Assembly: GCF_005771525.1 (NCBI RefSeq) | Contig: NZ_VAVZ01000005.1 | Span: forward strand, 32,781-96,780 | Source: Nesterenkonia salmonea | GTDB lineage: Bacteria; Actinomycetota; Actinomycetes; Actinomycetales; Micrococcaceae | Length of the DNA stretch: 64,000 nt | Reading direction: 5' to 3' | Part shown: positions 26,627-36,400 of the stretch, piece after piece | How positions within the stretch are numbered: the stretch's first letter is position 1 | Layout of the letters: each line of letters opens with the position of its first letter | Notes under the pieces: model-generated | What the model saw: only the letters and a program-made list of their open reading frames with translations | Told to the model about the DNA's origin: nothing | Database searches by the model: none | Program-made: the position numbers and the translations under genes

Positions 26627-27145
26627 TTACTCGCGCGGCACTTCCCTGGGTTGACCTAGGATCGCTTTGATTCCCCGATCATAGAGCAGGGCGCTCTCAT
26701 CTGCGCTGCGGCCGAACAGGACTGAGTTCTGCTCAATCGCCAGCGCCCCCAATGCGTACCGCATCAGTACACCAGCATCAACACTCCTAAGACGCACGTC
26801 CTCACTTCTGCTGGCCAGCGCATTGCGCAGCGCCGGCACGGGAGGGAGGTCTGGGTCCAGAGCGTAGGCAATGAGGATCAAGTCGCCGCCATCCGGAAGC
26901 GCGAGGATCAGTCTCCGCAGGTGCTGCATAAGCTCCAGCGGCTCACCCGGGACATCTCGGAGGGGCTGGAGCACTCGGTGCGCCACACGCCGCAGCATTT
27001 CTTGCTTATTGGGCACGTGATAGTAGAGAGCTCCAGGCTGAACACCTAGTTCGGCGGCTACCCTGCGCATGGAAACGTCCTGCACTCCGTACTGGGCCAC
27101 CAGATCATGGGCAGCGTCAACAATCTGCCCAGCCGTCAATGCCAT
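26627..27145 (-). CDS. bioQ: TetR-family regulator, probable biotin repressor BioQ
   Basis: A 172-residue TetR protein with a helix-turn-helix at about residues 8-50 (VSMRRVAAELGVQPGALYYH, VPNKQEMLRRV) and a short ligand domain. It is encoded directly upstream of bioYMN, and its stop codon abuts the palindromic operator of that operon. Actinobacterial BioQ proteins are TetR repressors of biotin genes with TGAAC-type operators, which fits well. Its own start has TATGCT six bases before the ATG, and another palindromic site (27168-27184) overlaps the expected -35, suggesting autoregulation. Confidence 0.75.
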   Translation of the reverse strand: MALTAGQIVDAAHDLVAQYGVQDVSMRRVAAELGVQPGALYYHVPNKQEMLRRVAHRVLQPLRDVPGEPLELMQHLRRLILALPDGGDLILIAYALDPDLPPVPALRNALASRSEDVRLRSVDAGVLMRYALGALAIEQNSVLFGRSADESALLYDRGIKAILGQPREVPRE

Positions 27146-27151
27146 TGGACC

Positions 27152-27157
27152 AGCATA
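27152..27157 (-). promoter_or_regulatory. -10 element of bioQ (leaderless type)
   Basis: Minus-strand TATGCT is followed by six bases and ATG 27145. Confidence 0.45.
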
Positions 27158-27167
27158 CGGGCGAAGG

Positions 27168-27184
27168 TGAATCTGTTCATGAAC
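27168..27184. promoter_or_regulatory. Candidate autoregulatory site upstream of bioQ
   Basis: TGAATCTGTTCATGAAC contains a TGAA/GTTCA pair like the bioYMN operator (one base shorter) and a perfect GTTCATGAAC palindrome. It overlaps the expected -35 of bioQ and ends 33 bp from the tRNA gene. Confidence 0.35.
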
Positions 27185-27216
27185 CCAGACACATCCAGAG
27201 GGCCGAGCTTCAGAGG

Positions 27217-27290
27217 TCCCCCTACTGGGATTCGAACCCAGACTGTATCGATTTTAAGTCGACTGCCTCTACCAGTTGGGCTATAGGGGG
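27217..27290 (-). tRNA. tRNA with UAA anticodon (Leu by codon), short variable loop
   Basis: The 74 bases fold as a cloverleaf: acceptor CCCCCTA with TAGGGGG (7 bp), D arm starting GCCC, anticodon stem GTCGA with TCGAT, loop CTTAAAA, variable loop ACAGT, T arm CTGGG-TTCGAAT-CCCAG (perfect) and discriminator A. The anticodon by position is UAA, which reads the leucine codon UUA. Discriminator A73 fits leucine, but the 5-base variable loop does not fit ordinary class II tRNA-Leu. CCA is not encoded (CCT follows). It is certainly tRNA-like; its charging identity is uncertain. Confidence 0.85.
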
Positions 27291-27346
27291 AAATGGGAGA
27301 GCTGCACACTCGATGCAGCTTCCCCATCTAAGGACAGATGGTCCTA

Positions 27347-28723
27347 CTAGTTCTTGGCTTTTTCTTTCTTCCCGCCGGCTGCCTCATAAAACGCCTTGGT
27401 GGGGTTCTCAAGGTCACGCAGCGGTGTGACGTCACGGCCGAAGACAAGTTCGTTGACCCAACCGCCAGCCACGCGGACTTTGCGCTCCACAGTCGGGATG
27501 GCCATGCCGTGGTACCCACGGTGAGCCGCCCATGCCACGATGCCCTTGATCTTGACACCCATCGGGTTGCCGACGCCCTTGTAGAGGCCCAGACCTGCAA
27601 CGGCACCGAGAGAGTCGTGCTTGTACTCAGCGATTGAGCCGTTGCCGAACCGCGCAGAAAAGAGGTTCTTTGCCAGCAGCTTTGCCTGACGCCAAGCGTG
27701 CTGAGCGTTAGGAACGCAGAAGCCGCCGGGTCCAGCGCCGGTCAGGTCAGGGATTGCAGCGATGTCACCAGCAGTCCACGCTCCGTCAATGACGTCGCCG
27801 TCCTCGTTGAGGATCTGCAGTGTTGCCGAGCCGGTGAGGCGTCCGCGCTCATCCACTGGGAATGAAGAGCTGCGAGCGATGGCGTTGGCAGCCACGCCTG
27901 CGGTCCAGACCAACGTGTCAGCACCGAAGACATCTACTTCAGACTTGTCGGCCATCGCGATCAGGGTCAGTTCGCCATCAACTGCTGAACCCAGGGAGGT
28001 GTTGAGCAGCACTTCGACGCCCCGACCACGCAGGTGTTCAACGACACCGACCGCTTGGTCCTCAGTGACTTCTGGCATGATCCGTCCCATGGCCTCGACC
28101 AGCACAATACGGACGTCAGACTGGGAGAGCCGGGGGTTCTCGCTCACATAGGCGCGGATGATGTCTTCCATCTCCGCGACGCATTCGATGCCGGCGAACC
28201 CACCGCCCACTACTGCGAAGGTCAGGGCACGCTTCTTGGCAGCCTCGTCAGTCATCACCGATGCTGACTCCAGGCGTTCCAGGATGTGGTTGCGCAGGCC
28301 CAAGGCTTCCTCAATGGTCTTCAGACCAATGCCGTTCTCAGCCAGTCCTTCGATGGGGAATGTCCGAGTCGTCGCGCCGGCAGCCATGACGATGTCCTGG
28401 TAGGGCACCTCCACGCTTTCGCCTTCATCCAGACCGACTATCGCAACCTTGGCCTCGTGGTCCACGGAGGTGACTTTGCCGGTGATCACCTCAGTGTCCT
28501 TCAGATGTTTGCGGTGCGGTACCACGGCGTGACGAGCCTCAATGTGTCCGCCCACTACCTCTGGGAGGAACGGCTGGTAGGTCATGTAGGGCAGCGGATC
28601 GATCAACGTGACGATCCCCCCGGCTGCTTTGACCTTTTTCTGCAACTGTTGGGCAACCGTCAGGCCGACGTATCCGCCGCCAACGATCAGAATTCGGGGT
28701 TTCTCAGAGAGCTTCAGTGCCAT
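27347..28723 (-). CDS. ndh: Type II NADH dehydrogenase
   Basis: A 458-residue flavoprotein with two Rossmann motifs (ILIVGGGYVGLTVAQQLQKK at the start, FAVVGGGFAGIECVAEMEDI near 180) and the NDH-2 C-terminal membrane-binding region (KGIVAWAAHRGYHGMAIPTV, VNELVFGRDVTPLRD). It oxidises NADH and reduces menaquinone at the inner leaflet without pumping protons. ATG 28723 is preferred because TAGGAT lies seven bases upstream; the in-frame ATG at 28732 overlaps that hexamer. It is monocistronic, ending 57 bp from the tRNA. Confidence 0.93.
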   Translation of the reverse strand: MALKLSEKPRILIVGGGYVGLTVAQQLQKKVKAAGGIVTLIDPLPYMTYQPFLPEVVGGHIEARHAVVPHRKHLKDTEVITGKVTSVDHEAKVAIVGLDEGESVEVPYQDIVMAAGATTRTFPIEGLAENGIGLKTIEEALGLRNHILERLESASVMTDEAAKKRALTFAVVGGGFAGIECVAEMEDIIRAYVSENPRLSQSDVRIVLVEAMGRIMPEVTEDQAVGVVEHLRGRGVEVLLNTSLGSAVDGELTLIAMADKSEVDVFGADTLVWTAGVAANAIARSSSFPVDERGRLTGSATLQILNEDGDVIDGAWTAGDIAAIPDLTGAGPGGFCVPNAQHAWRQAKLLAKNLFSARFGNGSIAEYKHDSLGAVAGLGLYKGVGNPMGVKIKGIVAWAAHRGYHGMAIPTVERKVRVAGGWVNELVFGRDVTPLRDLENPTKAFYEAAGGKKEKAKN

Positions 28724-28730
28724 GGGCTCC

Positions 28731-28736
28731 ATCCTA
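28731..28736 (-). promoter_or_regulatory. -10 element of ndh (leaderless type)
   Basis: Minus-strand TAGGAT is followed by seven bases and ATG 28723. GGAG within the spacer could also act as a weak ribosome site. Confidence 0.45.
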
Positions 28737-28810
28737 TATCGGTTTCAAACGGGGGTGATCGGTATTGCTTGCGCGTTCAATCTGGCACGGCGCCGTTGCC
28801 GAAGTGTGGA

Positions 28811-30295
28811 TCAGTTGGTGTCGCGGCGTGACAGCAGGTGGACCGCCGCCAGAGTCATGAGCGCCGCAAGGACCAGAGCGCCAACTCCTAGAGTGACGGG
28901 TCCGGCCCAGTCCTGGGCTGACCTGACTTCAGCTGCTTGCGGAAGGTCCCGTGGCTCACCTTCAGGGCCAGCCACCACATCGGAGTCCTCTGGAACGCCC
29001 TCGGAGTCCTGCTCATCCGTGTCGGTGCGGCGGTGCACCCGAATCCAGTCTTCTAGGGTGTCGTAGTCCTCTGCGTTGAACTCAGGGACGCTGCCGTTGA
29101 CGGCGGCGTCGACGTTGAGCACGCCATGGCCGAACTCGGGGTCAATCCCGTCGGCTCCTGCAGAATCCGCGGAGGTGAGCAAACGGTGTTTGACCTCTTG
29201 AGCAGACAGCTCCGGGTGAGCAGCCATTGTCAGGGCTGCCGCACCGGCGACTATGGGTGTGGCACCGGATGTCCCCGTCCACATGGCATAGCCACCTTCC
29301 GGAAGCGCGCCGACCAACGGCTCCGAGGCTGCGGCGATGTCAACAGCAATTCCTTGGGAAGATGAGTCTTCACTGATGTTTCGTTCCTCATCGACGCCAG
29401 CGACTGTGAGGACGCCTGGGATGGTGGCCGGAGCTCCGACTGACCAATGCCCAGCGGCCCTGTTTCCTGCGGCGGCGATGACCAGCACATCGTTCTGCTC
29501 GGCGTGCAGGAACGCTTCATCCCAGCTTTCTGGCCAGTCCTGCGAGCCTGAGCCGATGGACATGTTGATGATGTCCGCTCCGTTGTCCACCGCCCAGGTC
29601 ACCGCTTGGGCTATCTGGTCTTCAGTGCCGGGCCCGTAGGGATTGGGATCTTCCAGCACCAAAGAGAGGGAGAGGATATCCGCCTCTGGCGCTACGCCTA
29701 CTACTCCGGCGGGACGCTCCGGCCAAGGTGCGGATTCGTCCACTTCCTCATCGGATTCGTCTTCCTCCGCATCCTCAATGCCTGGGAAGACTCGAGTGTC
29801 ATAGAACTCGTCGAGAGCTTCCTCATCGATTTCGTCTTCCCAGTCTTCCCCGTAGATTTCCTCGATGTCGGCGAGGAAGTCATCAAACCATTCATCCCAT
29901 TCGTCGTCGGAGAGGTCGTCGAAGTCCTCTGCTTCGATCTCTTCGGGTTCGGGCATCTCTTCGCCGCGTCCGGCGGCGAGGGACGCCACCAATGTGCCGT
30001 GCTCGGTGTTTGTCTGCGAGACCGGGCCACCGCTGCCGTCTCCGCCTCCTGACACGTCGGTGCCACCCATCATGGCGCCCTCCAGCGAAGGATGGTCTCC
30101 ATCAACACCGGTGTCGATCACCGCGATGGTGATGCCTTCGCCCTGAGTGGTCTCCCAAGCTTCCGTGACTCCATAGTCTTCGAGCCAGAACTGTTCCTCT
30201 CGAGTGCCCTGGCCGTAGGCCGGCGTGGCGACCAGTTGCGCGGCGAGAATCCCGACAACGCCGACCGAGCAGACTCTGCGACCAACCCGGCTCAA
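28811..30295 (-). CDS. Secreted membrane-anchored subtilase, mycosin (MycP)-like
   Basis: A 494-residue S8 protease: signal peptide to about residue 29 (AQLVATPAYGQG), catalytic Asp61 (VIDTGVDGDHP), His99 (NTEHGTLVASLAAG), oxyanion Asn278 (AAAGN) and Ser343 (WTGTSGATPIVAG), then a polar stalk and a C-terminal helix (GVGALVLAALMTLAAVHLLS) with RRD, so the enzyme faces outside. AGVVGVAPEADILSL is typical of mycosins, proteases tied to type VII secretion. Residues ~111-190 form an extra loop with 42 Asp/Glu in 80. No other type VII genes lie nearby. It follows ppx with a 4-bp overlap. Confidence 0.85.
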   Translation of the reverse strand: MSRVGRRVCSVGVVGILAAQLVATPAYGQGTREEQFWLEDYGVTEAWETTQGEGITIAVIDTGVDGDHPSLEGAMMGGTDVSGGGDGSGGPVSQTNTEHGTLVASLAAGRGEEMPEPEEIEAEDFDDLSDDEWDEWFDDFLADIEEIYGEDWEDEIDEEALDEFYDTRVFPGIEDAEEDESDEEVDESAPWPERPAGVVGVAPEADILSLSLVLEDPNPYGPGTEDQIAQAVTWAVDNGADIINMSIGSGSQDWPESWDEAFLHAEQNDVLVIAAAGNRAAGHWSVGAPATIPGVLTVAGVDEERNISEDSSSQGIAVDIAAASEPLVGALPEGGYAMWTGTSGATPIVAGAAALTMAAHPELSAQEVKHRLLTSADSAGADGIDPEFGHGVLNVDAAVNGSVPEFNAEDYDTLEDWIRVHRRTDTDEQDSEGVPEDSDVVAGPEGEPRDLPQAAEVRSAQDWAGPVTLGVGALVLAALMTLAAVHLLSRRDTN

Positions 30296-31266
30296 CTGGC
30301 GACCTCCTGGGCATCGAGTTCTCCGCGGGCAACAGACATCACCAGTCCATCGAGGATGTCGTGCTCGGAGGCGATCGCACTCGTGACCCGACCGTCGGTG
30401 ACTTTGTTGAGGTAGTCAAGGATGGTGCCCCAGATCAAAGCTCCGGCACCTATGACATCAACCCGGCCTGGGTGCATGAACGGCATTGCCGCACGCTGGT
30501 CACGGGTGCTGTGCACAAGTTGCTCCACCGACTGTTGGATGGCATCGAGGGAGAGTTCGGCACCGTGGATGGTCTCGGCGTCGTAATCTTCAAGTTTGAG
30601 CGCGTGAGCAGCGACTGTCGTGACGGTCCCGGCGACACCGATCACTGTCTCTGTCTCGTGCAGCGGCATCACCTGCGCAACATTTTCGAGGAAACTCAGA
30701 GTTTCGAAAGCCGCCATAGAGCATTCGGTTTCTGCCGGCGGATCAGTGCGCATATGGCGTTCGCTGAACCGCACGCAGCCCATATCGGTGGAAATCGCGT
30801 GCTCTGCCCCTTTGCAGGTGCCCATGACGAACTCTGTGGATCCACCCCCGAGGTCCACCACGAGAACTTTTCGCTCAGAGTCCCAATCGAGCACCGAGGC
30901 CGCACCGGAGAAGGAGAAGCCAGCTTCTTCGGAACCGCGGATGACTTCCGGTTCGACGCCGAGGCGCTCCTTGACTCCGGAGATGAACTCGGTGCGGTTG
31001 CTGACATCTCTTGAGGCTGACGTGGCGACGAACCGAACGGCCTGCGCCTGGTGTTTGCGAATGAGCGCGGCGTAGTCGTCCACGGCAGCGAAAGTGCGTT
31101 GCAGAGCCTCGGCAGAGAACTCACCGGTCTGGTCAACGCCCTCGCCCAAACGCACCACCGTCATGCGGCGCACCACATCGGTGAGCGCACCAGAGCCGGG
31201 CAGGTCGACGTCAGCGATCAGCAGACGGATCGAGTTGGTGCCACAGTCGATAGCGGCAACTCTCAT
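30292..31266 (-). CDS. Ppx/GppA family exopolyphosphatase
   Basis: A 324-residue ASKHA-fold phosphatase: AAIDCGTNSIRLLIADVDLP at the N-terminus, KVLVVDLGGGSTEFVMG near 135, and VIGVAGTVTTVAAHALKLED near 210 are the phosphate-binding motifs of the Ppx/GppA family. Length matches the short mycobacterial Ppx proteins (Rv0496, Rv1026) lacking the C-terminal HD domain. It hydrolyses polyphosphate or pppGpp; which one is not decidable here. It is coupled to the DUF501 gene and the mycosin-like gene by 4-bp overlaps. Confidence 0.88.
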   Translation of the reverse strand: MRVAAIDCGTNSIRLLIADVDLPGSGALTDVVRRMTVVRLGEGVDQTGEFSAEALQRTFAAVDDYAALIRKHQAQAVRFVATSASRDVSNRTEFISGVKERLGVEPEVIRGSEEAGFSFSGAASVLDWDSERKVLVVDLGGGSTEFVMGTCKGAEHAISTDMGCVRFSERHMRTDPPAETECSMAAFETLSFLENVAQVMPLHETETVIGVAGTVTTVAAHALKLEDYDAETIHGAELSLDAIQQSVEQLVHSTRDQRAAMPFMHPGRVDVIGAGALIWGTILDYLNKVTDGRVTSAIASEHDILDGLVMSVARGELDAQEVAS

Positions 31267-31874
31267 GATGCTTCTCTTTCCTCAAGACGGCGCACGTGGC
31301 GCGACAGGTCTTTAGCGGGGACTTCGGCACTGTGGTCCCACGCAGTCTCACATGTGCAGGTGTCCGGGGTCCATTCGGGACTGATCATGTCCAGTGTCTG
31401 GTCGCCCAGAGGATTGATGCCAGGGCCAGCGGCAAGGGCGTGTCCAGCGAGAACGTGAAGACACTTGACTCGGTTCGGCATACCGCCAGCGGTGATGCCT
31501 TCGATCTCCCAGACTGGGTCTACGCCCGCCTTCTTCCGGATCCGTTCCCGTTCTTCGAGGTACTTCTCATGCGCTTGCCGGTACTGCTCGGCAAGGTGTG
31601 CATCCTGGCTCAAGCGCTCAGTCATCTCCACCATCACGCCCGCCGCTTCGAGCCGAGACACTGCACCGGTCAGTGTGGGGTGAGTCAGATAGAAAGTGGT
31701 GGGAAAAGGTATCCCGTTGGACAGCCGCGGTGACGTTGCGGCAACCAGCGGATTGCCGCAGATGCAGCGGGAAGGAATTTCGACGACGTCGCGCACCGGC
31801 CTGCCCAGCTGCAGGCTGAGCGTGTCAAGGTCTGCTTGGGACGGAGTGGGAGAAGGTACAGGCGCGCGGTTCAC
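31263..31874 (-). CDS. DUF501 family protein
   Basis: A 203-residue actinobacterial DUF501 protein. Recognisable blocks are QLGRPVRDVVEIPSRCICGN, TFYLTHPTLTGAVSRLEAAG, GGMPNRVKCLHVLAGHALAA and the C-terminal CTCETAWD. Paired cysteines (CICGN, CTCE) and histidines suggest a metal site, but function is unknown. The gene lies between the FtsB/DivIC-like gene and ppx, the same order as Rv1024-Rv1025-Rv1026, so it is a conserved core neighbour of enolase in actinobacteria. Confidence 0.85.
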   Translation of the reverse strand: MNRAPVPSPTPSQADLDTLSLQLGRPVRDVVEIPSRCICGNPLVAATSPRLSNGIPFPTTFYLTHPTLTGAVSRLEAAGVMVEMTERLSQDAHLAEQYRQAHEKYLEERERIRKKAGVDPVWEIEGITAGGMPNRVKCLHVLAGHALAAGPGINPLGDQTLDMISPEWTPDTCTCETAWDHSAEVPAKDLSRHVRRLEEREAS

Positions 31875-31885
31875 AGCACACCACT

Positions 31886-32521
31886 TTACTGCTCAGCAGA
31901 CTCGATGACCGATTCCCAGAGGTCGTCTGTCCAATCTCGGTCTTCAGCGGCGTCGTCCGCCGAGTCCGTATGGACCTCATGCTCCTGCAGATCACCGATC
32001 ACGTGGTACCTGCGTTCACCTGGCACCATGAGGTTGATCCGCTCCCTCGCCTGGCGCTGAACGAACTGCGGATCATCCCAGCGCGCCAACTCGGAGTACA
32101 GCTCGTCCTGACGCTGCTGCTCCTCGGATATTTGCCCGGCAAGCTCGTTGATTTCTTCCCGCTGCTGCATGTATGTCCGAACAGTCGGCACCAGGAACGA
32201 GATGACCACCAGGGTGACGATCGTCAGCACAATCATCCGCCCGGAGAACGTTCTTTCCGGCACAAGCGTTCGGGCTGAGACTGGGGTTTTGGTGGATGGG
32301 CGCTGGGCGTGCTGCTGTGGCTTGTCCGCCCGGCGAGCACGCCGAGCGGTGATTTCATCCGGGGTGCGGATCTCGCCTGAGACCTGTTCACGTTCCTGAA
32401 GACGCCGAGCCCTGGCGCGTTCTGCTCGAGCCTGAGCGCGTCGCTGACCGCCGGTGCTTGAGGTTTCGGGTGCAGCGGTGGACGCATCTGAGCCGCGTGC
32501 GTGTCGAGGCACGGCCGTCAC
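31886..32521 (-). CDS. FtsB/DivIC septum formation initiator family protein
   Basis: A 211-residue bitopic protein. A long basic, Gln/Arg-rich cytoplasmic N-terminus (to about residue 90) leads to one membrane helix (MIVLTIVTLVVISFLVPTVR). An extracytoplasmic coiled coil follows (MQQREEINELAGQISEEQQR, QDELYSELARWDDPQFVQRQ), then ARERINLMVPGERRYHVIGD, the FtsB/DivIC consensus. It should act in the divisome with FtsL and FtsQ. The GTG start at 32521 has only AAGG close by; the start is uncertain by a few codons. It heads the DUF501-ppx-mycosin gene run. Confidence 0.85.
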   Translation of the reverse strand: MTAVPRHARGSDASTAAPETSSTGGQRRAQARAERARARRLQEREQVSGEIRTPDEITARRARRADKPQQHAQRPSTKTPVSARTLVPERTFSGRMIVLTIVTLVVISFLVPTVRTYMQQREEINELAGQISEEQQRQDELYSELARWDDPQFVQRQARERINLMVPGERRYHVIGDLQEHEVHTDSADDAAEDRDWTDDLWESVIESAEQ

Positions 32522-32666
32522 CGCCTTAACTAGGTATGTCTCGCCGGTTCAGCTGTGGAAGGCCGAACCGGCGAGCACACCACTGATGGGAAGCGTTCTG
32601 TTACAGAACCTCAGCGTACTGGCGGGGCAGTATATGCCGACCCTAGGACACGCAGAAGATCCCGGA

Positions 32667-32686
32667 TTCGTCGTTTAAACGACGAA
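32667..32686. repeat. Perfect 20-bp palindrome between eno and the FtsB/DivIC-like gene
   Basis: TTCGTCGTTTAAACGACGAA is identical to its own reverse complement. It lies 146 bp upstream of the FtsB/DivIC start and 59 bp past the eno stop. With no loop and no T tract it looks more like a protein-binding site than a terminator. Apart from it I see nothing in the 223-bp gap. Confidence 0.5.
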
Positions 32687-32744
32687 CGGCCTGATCACCC
32701 AGGGGCTCGGGTAGTCAGACCGCTCATCTCACCGTGGTGCAGCT

Positions 32745-34488
<1,744 letters not shown>

Positions 34489-34498
<10 letters not shown>

Positions 34499-35628
34499 GC
34501 CTCGAGGATATGAGCGGCGAGCACCTCGCGTTCTTCGTATCCCAGGAAACTAGCCTCAATGGCGTTGACCTGGAAGTCCACCAGTTCGGCCAGCCCGTAG
34601 TCGAAGGCTTCCGCGAGCGCGGCCAACTCTCCGCTGAGGGTCACGCCGGAGACCAACCGGTTGTCCGTGTTGACGCCGACGTTGAAGCCCAGCTGGTAGA
34701 GCATGTCGAAGGGGTGGTGGGCCATCTGCGCGGATGACTCTCCGGTGAGAGCTGTCACGGCGCCGGTTTGGAGATTGGAAGTCGGTGAGGTCTCCAGGTG
34801 GATCTGCCGGTCACGCACCCAGGCAGCGATCGGACCCAGCTCGACTTCAATGAGGTCTTCACCGCCATCACCGGTTTTGGACCGAGAGTCAGGTCCTGTG
34901 GTCAGCACAATGTCCTCCGCGATACGGATTCCATGACCTAACCGCTGGGCTCTGCCGTCAACCAGGGCGCTGCGCACGGATTCCAGCCCATCGGCTTCGC
35001 CTGCGTGGACGGTGGCAGGCAGCATCTGCTCGGCTAAGCGAGTGAAGCTTGAAGCAAATTGTGACGGTGGGAACCCGGCCTCAGGTCCCGCAATATCAAA
35101 GCCCACCACTCCGGCTTCCCGGTGCCGCAGCGCCAGTTCGACGATGTCTTCCGCATAGTCAGCCTGCCGCATGGCGGAGAGCAGCTGCCCGACGGCGATG
35201 ACCCCGTCATTCTCTTCGACGGCTTGGGCGCCCTCGTTGAGCCCGGCTTGGACAGCCTCCACGGCCTCATCCAGTGTCAGACCGCCAGCAATGTGCTGCT
35301 CGGGCGCCCACCGCACCTCGGCGTAGATCACCCCATCAGCTGCTAAGTCTTCAACGTATTCCCGCGCAACTCGGCGCAGGTTGTCGGCCGACTGCATCAC
35401 GGCGGTGGTGTGCGCAAAGGCTTCCAAGTATTTGAGAAGGTCACCGGAGTTGGCGTTGGTCCGGAAGATCTCCTGCAGTGCCGCCGGGTCGGAGCTCGGC
35501 AAATCATGCTCTATCTCTGCGGCTAACTCGATCAGAGTGGAGGGTCGAAGGGACCCATCCAGGTGGTCGTGCAGGGAAACTTTGGGCAGGTCGCGCAGCT
35601 GGGCTTCAAAACCCTCGTAAGTGCTCAT
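34489..35628 (-). CDS. add: Adenosine deaminase
   Basis: A 379-residue TIM-barrel deaminase. LPKVSLHDHLDGSLRPSTLI carries the zinc-binding HxH pair, VHAGEAD the third zinc His, QRLGHGIRI the catalytic His, and SNLQTGAV with VNTDNRLVSGVTLSGE the final Asp pair. It deaminates adenosine and deoxyadenosine to the inosine forms. The ATG at 35628 is preceded by TAGGCT seven bases upstream, so it probably starts its own leaderless mRNA that continues into mazG. Confidence 0.93.
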
Positions 35629-35635
35629 GGCCCTT

Positions 35636-35641
35636 AGCCTA
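35636..35641 (-). promoter_or_regulatory. -10 element of add (leaderless type)
   Basis: Minus-strand TAGGCT is followed by seven bases and ATG 35628. Confidence 0.45.
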
Positions 35642-35658
35642 CCGGTGGGCTCGGTGTC

Positions 35659-36390
35659 TCAAGCGGCGTCGTCGTCATCGTTCTTGTCACGCTGTTTGCG
35701 GCGCAGATGAATGGGCGGCTCCACCGGCACCTCACCAATGTCCTGGTAGCCCTCAGGGTCAAGGTGGTAGCCACGGCGGTCGAGCCAGGCAGTGAACAAT
35801 TTGAACAGCCGCTCACTGATCCAGCCCAGCACGATGGCGACGCCGATTCCCACCGCCATGGCGATGAGCATATTTCCGAAGATTGCCTCACCGAGCATTC
35901 CCAGGCCGGTCAGCCAGGTCGCCCACAGCAGTGAGGCGGCGCTGTCGATCAGCAGGAATCTGCGCAGTGAGAACTGTGTCGAACCGGCGACGAAGTTGAT
36001 GGCAACACGAGCACCAGGGATGAAGCGACCGACGAAAATCAGCAGCACACCCCGCTTGTCCAGTTCGTGTCTGGCCCAGACCAGGGTTTTCTGCGGCGTG
36101 GGCTGACGCATCCACCGGAACCTGTGGGTACCGATCCAGCGGCCCAGAGTCCACGCGATGAAGTCGCCCAGCACTGCACCGCCGGCGGCAATGAGGATGA
36201 CCCACAGCCAGTGCGGCGTGCCGGGAGAGTCTTGGACCGAGCCCAAGCCGACGACCAGCGTGTCCGAGGGCAGGACGGGGAAGATGCCGTCAGCCACGCA
36301 GAAGACGAACAGGCCCACCAGGGTCCACCAGCCGGAGGCGGCTGTGAGGATCAGGTCGTTGAGCTGGTCGAGTAGTTGGCCGAGTCCCAT
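35659..36390 (-). CDS. DedA family membrane protein
   Basis: A 243-residue SNARE-associated/DedA (VTT-domain) protein with about five helices or re-entrant segments. It shows the family block FVGRFIPGARVAINFVAGST with the essential arginine, an acidic residue in AVLGDFIAWTLGRWIG, and a charged C-terminal tail (RRKQRDKNDDDDAA). DedA proteins are linked to undecaprenyl-phosphate or phospholipid recycling and proton-motive-force maintenance. It lies inside the nucleoside salvage run, 10 bp after deoA, without an obvious metabolic link. Confidence 0.88.
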   Translation of the reverse strand: MGLGQLLDQLNDLILTAASGWWTLVGLFVFCVADGIFPVLPSDTLVVGLGSVQDSPGTPHWLWVILIAAGGAVLGDFIAWTLGRWIGTHRFRWMRQPTPQKTLVWARHELDKRGVLLIFVGRFIPGARVAINFVAGSTQFSLRRFLLIDSAASLLWATWLTGLGMLGEAIFGNMLIAMAVGIGVAIVLGWISERLFKLFTAWLDRRGYHLDPEGYQDIGEVPVEPPIHLRRKQRDKNDDDDAA

Positions 36391-36400
36391 GTTTGGTGTT

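Noticed and set aside
27217..27290. Reading the tRNA as an ochre (UAA stop) suppressor
   Set aside because: The five-base anticodon stem fixes the loop as CTTAAAA, so positions 34-36 are UAA (pairs with UUA), not UUA.
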